Shown one piece after another: positions 30,801 through 39,800 of a stretch of 64,000 nucleotides of DNA. The notes below the pieces were generated by a model. The model was given only the letters and a program-made list of their open reading frames with translations. It did no database searches and was not told the DNA's origin. A program made the translations under genes and the position numbers. Source of the DNA: Hemicordylus capensis. Its lineage: Eukaryota; Chordata; Lepidosauria; Squamata; Cordylidae. The DNA is taken from assembly GCF_027244095.1 (NCBI RefSeq), contig NC_069670.1:13969320-14033319 (forward strand), in the 5' to 3' direction. The stretch's first letter is position 1. Each line of letters opens with the position of its first letter.

Positions 30801-33800
30801 CTGAAGGAGAAGGAGAGCTGGGGTGAGGATGGATCCACTGGCATGTCAGGCAAAAATAGGGAACACATCGCTGGAACACCCCCAGCTCTTAAATGAGAGG
30901 AAAGCTGGTCTTTCAGTAAAGGAAAGGTACAGTTGTACAGTATCGTCGAGTCGGTCTCGACTCGTGGTGACCACAGAGCCCTGTGGTTGTTTTTGGTAGG
31001 AGGGGTTTACCATGGCATCCTCCTGCACAATATGAGATGATGCCTTTCAGCATCTTCCTATACCGCTGCTGCACGATATAGAAATTTCCCAGCGAAGAAA
31101 TGACTTGACTAGTAATACAGAGGTTGCCGGTTCGAATCCCCGCTGGTCTGTTTCCCAGACTAGGGGAAACACCTCTATCGGGCAGCAGCAATATAGGAAG
31201 ATGCTGAAAGGCATCATCTCATACTGCGCGGGAGGAGGCAATGGGAAACCCTTCCTGTATTCTACCAAAGACAACCACCAGACTCTGTGGTTGCCACGAG
31301 TTGACACCGACTCGACGGCACACTTGACCTTTATAGTCTGGGAAACATACCAGCGGGGATTTGAACCAGCAACCTCTTCCTCCCTAGGCAAGTTACTTCC
31401 CCACTGCGCCATTAGGTGGCTCGGTCTTTCAGTAGCAGGCATGAATGGTCCCCTTGGCTAAGCAGGGCCTGCCATGGCCCACATTTGGATGGGTGACTAC
31501 ATGCAAAGTGCTTGTCTGCTTTGCATGCAGAATGTCCCGGGTTCAATCCCTGGCAGCATCTCCAGGGAGGGCTGGGAAAGACTCCTGCCTTTCGGAAACC
31601 CTGGAGAGCCACTGCCAGTCAATACCAGGTCAAGGCAATACCAGGTCAAGGGTCGGACTCAGTAGAAGGCAGCTTCCGATGTCCCGATGTCGAGGTCACT
31701 GCCAGAGTCCCCACACACTGATGCACTGCTGAAGGGTCTCCTCCATTTAAATCTATCAATCAGATCAGCTGACTAACCCTACCAGTCAATCATTTATTAG
31801 TTTTAACTGCGCCAGCGATCTCTCGCCATGGGGGCAAACACTTCTAGCAACATCCCTGTGCCCGGTGCTTCAGTCCTCCGGTGAGTCACTCACAATCCTA
31901 TGCAATCTACTCGGATGCAAACCCCACACACTGACTCTTAGAATAATTGCAGGCTTTGACATGCTAATACGCACAGCCCACTTCCCCAATCTTACACACT
32001 TACTTGTTGAGCACAACCACCACGGCAACGCCATCCGGGCGCAGGAAGGCCACACTGCTTAGGCTGCAGGTGCTAATTGGGCTATCGTTGGTCAGAGCGA
32101 CTCGCACAGACCCTTCAGGGATAAATTTGCTGCAGAAGATACAAGAGGTTGCAAAGAGGAGTGGTGTGGGAGGAAGATCAATGCTACGTCGGATGAAACA
32201 GCCCCTGGTTTTAAAGCCATCTGAGCTGGGGGCCATCATCTGAGCTTGTGGAACTCCCTGCCACAGGAACATTATGTGCCCTGGGAAGATTTATGCTGAA
32301 TACCTCACTCACTTTCGACACCTTCCCAAACACCTAAGGAGAGAGTTTTGGTGGGCCAGTGAGAGAAAGGGGAGTCTCCAAATCTCCAAGACATACAACC
32401 TACCTGAAATGTGCCAGGTGGTAGAACATGGGTTGCTTGTAGAACTCATCCCTGAGGGGATCGACAATAATCGGGCTGTCTACGTGGTTCTTGACCCAGT
32501 TGGGTCCTCCTTCCATATCTAGAGCCAGGTTCCAGTCAATCCAACCCGTGACATAATTGTTGAGGGTCTGCAGGAGTGAAAAAGTAATGGTCACTTGTTG
32601 GGGCAGAGGTGATAAGAGTCCCATTTTTTGCAGAGGATTTTTCAACGGCTGTGATTTCCAGGGCAGGCTTGTCAATATAGGAGGACAGGCCCTGCTGGGA
32701 ATCAGACCAAAGGGTCACCTAAGCCCAGTCTCCTTTTTAATTTATTTATTCAATATCGCATTCCTATTCTGCCCCATATTAAAAACATCTGACAAGAGAC
32801 TGGTTTTCTGGTCAGAGCAGATATTGGCCATCCTCAGTAGCCTTGGACAAACCCTCACGCAGGACTGGAGGCAATGAGCGTGCAGGTGCTTTGCAGAATA
32901 TTTGAAAACAGAATATTTGAAAAATAAATATTTGAATATATTTGAAAATAAAAGAACTGCACAGTGGAGGATCCGAAATGCACACTGGTTATGCTTTAGA
33001 AAAAAAAGAGAGGAGAGCTGGTCTTGTGGTAGCAAACATGACTTGTCCCCTTAGCTAAGCAGGGTCCACCCTGGTTGCATATGAAAGGGAGACTAGAAGT
33101 GTGAGCACTGTAAGATTATACTCCCCTCAGGGGATAGAGCCACTCTGGGAAGAGCCGAACATTTCAAGTTCCCTCCCTGGTTTCTCCAAAATACGGCTGA
33201 GAGAGATTCCTGGCTGCAATCTTGCAGAAGACGCTGCCAGTCCGTGAAGGCAATACTGAGCTCGATAGACCAAGGGTCTGACTCAGTATATGGCAGCTTC
33301 CTATGTCCCTATGTAAGGCTGGTCCTTTGGAGCAGCAAAATCCAAGAAGAAATCAGTACAAAGGGGATCTCATCCAGCGCCCCTACCCACAGCCTCCCCA
33401 AGTTTGGCTTGCCACAACGTGCACAGGGCGCAACTTACGGTCAGGATATTTTTGCTATAGTAGGAGCCCCGATCCCAGCTGCCAAGGTCGACTGCTTTAA
33501 GTTTCCAGGGCAAGAAGCCATTGCAAGCCTCCGTGTAGAGAAGAAAATAGCCTGGGTAGCGATCATGGGTGTCTCTCAAGGTAAGGCATGGAGGAACCAC
33601 CATATCCATGTACCAATGGATCCCGAATCCGGCCACGTACTGAGCTGCACTGCTGTTACCCAGGACCTGCCCGAGGAAGGAAAGAATTGGGTGCCTTTTA
33701 AAGACGGCCTCTAAAAGAAAGAACTCCAATCTCTTTCAAACGCGGCAGGTCCCCTGAAAACGTCACCTCCTCTGGGTGGGAAACTATAAACGTCATAGTC

Positions 33801-36800
33801 CTCATCAGCAGAAAAACAGAGATTGGTTTCCCATTTAAATAAATGTAAAAAGGGAATGGGGCGGGAACGTTTGGCAGAAGGCTTTTCAATGGCTGTGATT
33901 TTAGGGGCAGGCTTAGCATAGAGGTCCAAGCTCTCCTGGGGCAAAACGAATCCAAGTTTTAAAAACCAAAGGGAAAACGATTCCTTGCATATCCTTAGCA
34001 GCCTTTGCTGCTCCCGTCTCACTAGAACCAGGGGTCATCCCATGAAACTGATGGCCAAGAAATTTAGGGCCAGCAAACGGAAGTACATTTTTCACACAAT
34101 GCATAATCCGCTTGTGGAACTCTCTGCCACAAGATGTGACGACAGCCAACCACCTGGATGGCTTGAAGAGGGGTTTTGGTAACTTCATGGAGGAGAGGTC
34201 TATCAAGGGCTACTATTCAGAGGGCTATAGGCCAGCTCCAGCCTCAGAGGCAGGATGCCTCTGAGTACCAGTTGCAGGGGAGTCACAGCAGAAGCCTGAA
34301 GGCTTTCAGCAGCATCTGGTGGGCCACTGTGTGAAACAGGATCCTGGACTAGATGGGCCTTCTTGGGCCTGATCCAGCAGGGCTGTTCTTAGGTTCTCCT
34401 GCTCTCTGACTTCTGCCTTGGATCTTGACTCTGGACCTTGATTTCTGCCAGACTTTGACTGTCTCCAGCCTTTGGTCCCTAGGGTCTTTGATTGCCCGGG
34501 GGGGCCCTTCCAGATTGCCCTCTGCGTTCAGCAGTAGTTAACTTTGACTCGGCGGGATTGTCTTGCAACTGTAAATAAAGGTTTATTTACAAGGCCACCA
34601 GCAGGAGGAGCAGTCTTTTCTAGCTTGTGCGAAACGCCCTGAAGTATAGTGAAGTGAGCCGTCGAGTCGGTGTCGATTTGTGGCACCCACAGAGCCCTGT
34701 GGTTCTTTGGTAGGGGTTTACCATGGCCTCCTCCCACGTAGTATGAGATGACGCCTTGCAGCATTTTCCTATATCGCTGCTGCCCGATAGAGGTGTTTCC
34801 CAGAGCTGCAAGAGAAATCTGCACGCGTGACACGGGGGCTATATCTAGGCCCTCAAGGTTTTAATCTTAAACCCAATGATTATCTAGATAACATTCTAGT
34901 ATCTAAATTTAGGAGAGCATTATAGGGATAGTCGTTCTAAGTTTATTTTACCTTTGCTAAAGAATTGTCCTGGCCACACCGATCATTTTTACTTGGAGTA
35001 TCTGCCGTCCAATTTTAAACCTGGGATGTCTGTTAATGTGGCCGAATTTTGTTTTACTGTGTGTAAGCCTGCTTTACTTAATCGAATATTTTGTAAAATG
35101 TAAAGATTAACTGGTCTATGACTGTAATAAACTTTATCGATCGATCTATCTATCTATCTAACTCTAGGTGTTTCCCATAATCTGGGGGCTATACCAGCGG
35201 GGATTCGAACCGGCAACCTCTGGCTTGCTCATCAAGTCATTTCCCCGTTGTGCCATTAAGTTGCTGCAAAACATTCTACAACGGGAAAATAGAGCTCTTT
35301 TCTTTTTTTCTTTTTACAGCGTTTGAGTACTGTTAACACAAAGATAAAACCCAAAAGAAGGCATCGGAAATCTGAACGCCACCTTGCTGTCAGCGCGGGG
35401 TCTGCGGTGTCACAACACCGGAAGCATGGACACACACTTTGCAGCTCCGTAGTAACCCTGTTGTAGGGTTGAATCTGGAAAGCTCCCTAGAAGCCAAACC
35501 CCTCCCCGTTTTGGACCGCCCACCTGGACGGAAAGTCCGCTAACCCAGGCCCTGGAACTTGACTTGACCGTTTCCCAGAGACAGACGTTTCAGACTGCAA
35601 TACGGGTCGCCTGACAAGAAAGTGGCTTTCCACTCGGACCAGTCTCAGCAGCCAAAGTCAAGCGCCAGGATCTCATGACCTACCACTTGGGCCCAGTTGC
35701 GCAGCAGGCATCTCTGGTCATCGAGAATGACGAGGAGGACGTCTTTGAACGGGCTCCTCTTCAAGGCAGGGCCCAGGTCCGCCACAATGAAGTCACGTTG
35801 CTCTTCAGCGGAGAAGCTATTGCCGGGAAAATTCTTATACATGATATGCTGGGAAAAGATGGGCTCGTTTTGAGCCGTGATGGCCCAGAAGGTGATGTTG
35901 TATCGGCGATATTCAGCCAGGAATCTAGACTCCAACAAACGGAGCAGATGAAAATGAAACGTTAATAATAATAATAATAAATAAAAGACTATTATTATTA
36001 TTATTATTTTACATTTATATTCCGCTCTTCCTCCAAGGAGCCCAGAGCGGCGTACTACATACTTAAGTTTCTCTTTCACAACAACCCTGTGAAGTAGGTG
36101 AGGCTGAGAGAGAAGCGACTGGCCCAGAGTCACCCAGCTAGTATCACGGCTGAATGGGGATTGGAACTCGGGTCTCCCCGGTCCTAGTCCCAGCACTCTA
36201 ACCACTATACCACGCTGGCTCTCCTAAGAGATCACCAGGGCCGTAGCTAGGATGGGGAGGAGGCTGCAAGGCTATTCCAGGCCCCTTTCTCAAACTTTTA
36301 AAAAGTATATTGAATCCAAGACCAAGATGCCCAACAAAGGAAGCAAGGTATCGACCGAGAACCTTGCTTTTGTCGCCTTCTGCTTCAGCCCCAGGGATGC
36401 CGCATTACCTGATGAAATACTGGGCCCATGTCTTGTGGTGCTGGTCTCCTGCTTTTCCCTTCAGCGGCGCCCTGCCCATTACATTGTTATTGGTCCGCAG
36501 CCAGCCCGGTGATGTCCACGGGCTAGCAACCAGGGAGAGCGGCCGCCGAGATAAAGCCTTGATGCGCTGGAGGAGAGGGATCTGTTGGGAAAGGGGATAA
36601 GATGGTTTTTTGTTTGTTAAATGAAGAGGAGGACTGCTGAAGGTTTCACTGATTTCTGTCACTTACTTTACTGTGACGTTTTGCAGACCGGTATGGGAAT
36701 TTTGATTACAAAATATTGGTGGATATGTGGCTTCGGATATACAATATATACACCTTCTCTTTTTGGTAGAGCCTGTGTTTGATCGCTCGCATTTTCTTCT

Positions 36801-39800
36801 CCATTGAATTTTTATGTTTTAAATCGTTCTTTTGAGGCCAAGGTGAGAGCTCTGTGTGAGGTTCAAGGTTCTTTTTTTCTCTGACGATCAGGTTTAGTTT
36901 TTAGATGTACCCTCTATTTTTTTTTTTTACAGATTATCTTAATTCATTCAAGTATACTTAAATATTATTACTCTGTACAAGTCTTTTTTCCCTTTTTCCT
37001 GCTTTCTTTGCTGTGCATGAGTAATTGCTCTTATTCATGTATGATTATGTCAGTCTCAGAGATGCAACCGGTTCTATTTCTATTAAAAGCAAAAATTCTT
37101 GGTGGGGGGGGGAGGAAAGGGGATAAGATTTATGGCTTCACCTTTTTCATGTCGGTTTTCGGTGATTTTCTGGTGAGTGGTTTTAATGTTTAAATGATTT
37201 CGAGGGCTTCGTTGATTTAGTTTTGATTTTAAGGGTTAATTGGTTCTAATGGTTTTTGTTTTGATGTAAACTGCCCTGAGCCATTTTTGGAAGGGCGGTG
37301 TATATAGACATCAAATAAATAATCAATCAATCAATCAATCATAAGGGTCCAGTGAGCAGATCCTACCCGTGGAAGTTCAGCCCTGCACCAGAACATTGAT
37401 CCATTGGAAAAGGTCCAGAGGAGGGCCACAAAGAGGGGTCTGGAAATCAAATCCTAAAAGGAGCCGGGTGTGTTTAGCCTGGAGAAGGGTAGACCAAGGG
37501 GAGATGTCATGGCCGCCTTCAATTCTCTGAAGGGCTGCCCCCTGGAATAGACAGTTGGCTTGCTCCCTGTTGCTGCTGAGGGCAGGTCTGGAACCCACGA
37601 AGGTTGAAAATACAAGGAAGCAAATTCCGGTCAGGCATTGGCAAGGCTTTGCCAAGCGTAAGAGCTGTTGGGCAGTGGAACAGCCTGCCTCATGCAGTGG
37701 CAGGCTCGCCTTCTCTAGAGGTAAGCCAGCAGAGCCTGGGCTCCCGTCTGCCAGGGATGCTGTAGCAGATTCTGGCGCTGAGTGGAGGGTCAGACTAGAT
37801 GGCCTCCAAAAGACCCCTTCCGACTCTTGACACTCTAGGGAAGTGCAGCATGCACTGGGCAAGGCCGTTGATCTCCTGGGTGCTCTCCCCGAAGGAGTGC
37901 TTGGGACCTTTGTGGGGCTGTGATGGTATTTTGATCAGGAAAACTGGCCCTCTCCACCCCCAGCACAGCATCCCTCCAGGGACTGTTGCTGGGGTCTATC
38001 TTATGTTTCTTTTTAGATTGCGAGCCCTTCGGGGACAGGGAGCCATCTTATTTATTTGTTATTTCTCTGTGCAAACTGCCCTAAGCCATTTTTGGAAGGG
38101 CGGTATAGAAATCGAATGAATGAATGAATGAATGAATGAATAAAACAAAACACTGCACAGGCAAAGGATTAAATGTAAATAAATAAAACAAAACACCACA
38201 CAGGCAAAAGATGAAACATAAATAAATAAAACAAAACACTGCACAGGCAAAGGATTAAACAATATCCCTCCGACTACTATTGAAAAAATGCTCCGTTCCC
38301 ATGACTGCATTGCAGTTTTTAGCAAATGAGGCACATTTTGATCCTGGGTGACTGGCAGCAGCTCTCCAAGGCTTCAGGCAGGAGTCTTTCCCAGCCCTGT
38401 GTGGAGTTGCTGCCTGCCTGGGACTGAACCTTCTGCAAGCAGAACAGCTGCTCTCCCACTGGGGCTGCTACTCCATCCCTAATCGATGTGTTACAGAAGC
38501 AGCTATGGAAGTATTGAGGCTGTACCGAGGACGTTTTAAAGTTTGCTTCCGTGGGCTTCCACTGCCGATGTCCGTTTCACAGTGTGACGTTCTGGGGGAG
38601 AATGAATCAAGTTTAATACTTAAATTAGCAAAAGGTGGGGGGGGAGATCCATCACGGATCTCTTGCGCCAAGTATGCCGTTTGGGCTTTTGGTTATAGGG
38701 AGGCCGCTAGAGGTCGGAACGGAGCCAGGCTTCACTCACTTTGAACTTGGTATCCTCCTCCGCCAGGCTGAAACACTTTAGCTCGAAATCATCCGGGCAG
38801 TCGTCGTCATAACTATACGGACGTGTGGAGAAGTCGGAGCACGCCATGGGTGTACGCAGAAGGTTGTACTCGATCCCTGCAGAGAACGGGGGCGGGGTAG
38901 GGGGGGGTAAGCAAACACTGGCGGTCAGAGGCAGGGCCGGACCGTCCACCAGGCAGACTTGGGCATTTGCTTAGGGCCCCAATTTTTGCAGGGTGGGGAG
39001 GACGCATGAACAGTGCCGGAATATAGCCCTGCCAATCATTAGGCTTTCTCTCCCTCTTGAACTCCACCCCTGAAGGACTGCATGGTGCTGTAAGAACGGA
39101 AGAGGTGATCCAGCACCCCGTTCCCCAAAGTGCCTCCACATTCTGCGCCCCAAAAGACAGAGTCGTCTTGATTCGTTGCCCCCCTCGGCCCCCAATAAAC
39201 AGCTCGCCTCAGGTGATGCCTTTATAGCATATTCCTATCTTTCTGCTAACCGATATAGATGTTTTCCATAGTCTGGAAAATATACCAGCGGAGATTCAAA
39301 CCGGCAATCTCTGGCTTGCTAATCAAGTCACTTCCCCACTGCATCATTAGGTGGCTAAAGCATGCATGCACAGGATTAAATGCCACAAAAAGCTGAGTGT
39401 ACACACCATCCCCTCAGTGGCTTTCCAGCAGGGTTTTATCCAAATGCGCCGGTAATGTGAACAGAGGACTGCATCTATGGAACTCTATACAACATGACCC
39501 AAGCACATGTAACTCAAATAACCACTTATATACCCCCCTGGCTTCTCCCTGCCTCCATTGCTTTCTCCTTTGTATCAACAGAGATTACAAGCCCCTCTGA
39601 GACAGGGAACAGTCCTTTCATCCTCACGCACTTAGGAGGCTGCCGCCTGAGTCAGACCCTTGGTCCATCTCGCTCAGTATTGTCCACACAGACTGGCAGC
39701 GGCTTCTCCAAGCTTGCAGGCAGGAGTCTCTCCCAATTAGGATTGCCCTATTCTGGCTTTCCAAATCTGGGTACCTAAATTGCATATGATGTAAATGGGC

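Larger units (their letters stand above)
30893..31690 (+). mobile_element. 5S/tRNA chimeric SINE split by nested SINEs
   Basis: 30893-30916 is the first bases of the element and 31425-31690 the rest. The latter shows both modules side by side: 5S-like GCTAAGCAGGGCC and TTTGGATGGGTGACTAC, then tRNA-Ala-like CTGCTTTGCATGCAG and GGTTCAATCCCTGG, then the shared tail. It is the clearest chimera in the window. Confidence 0.85.
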
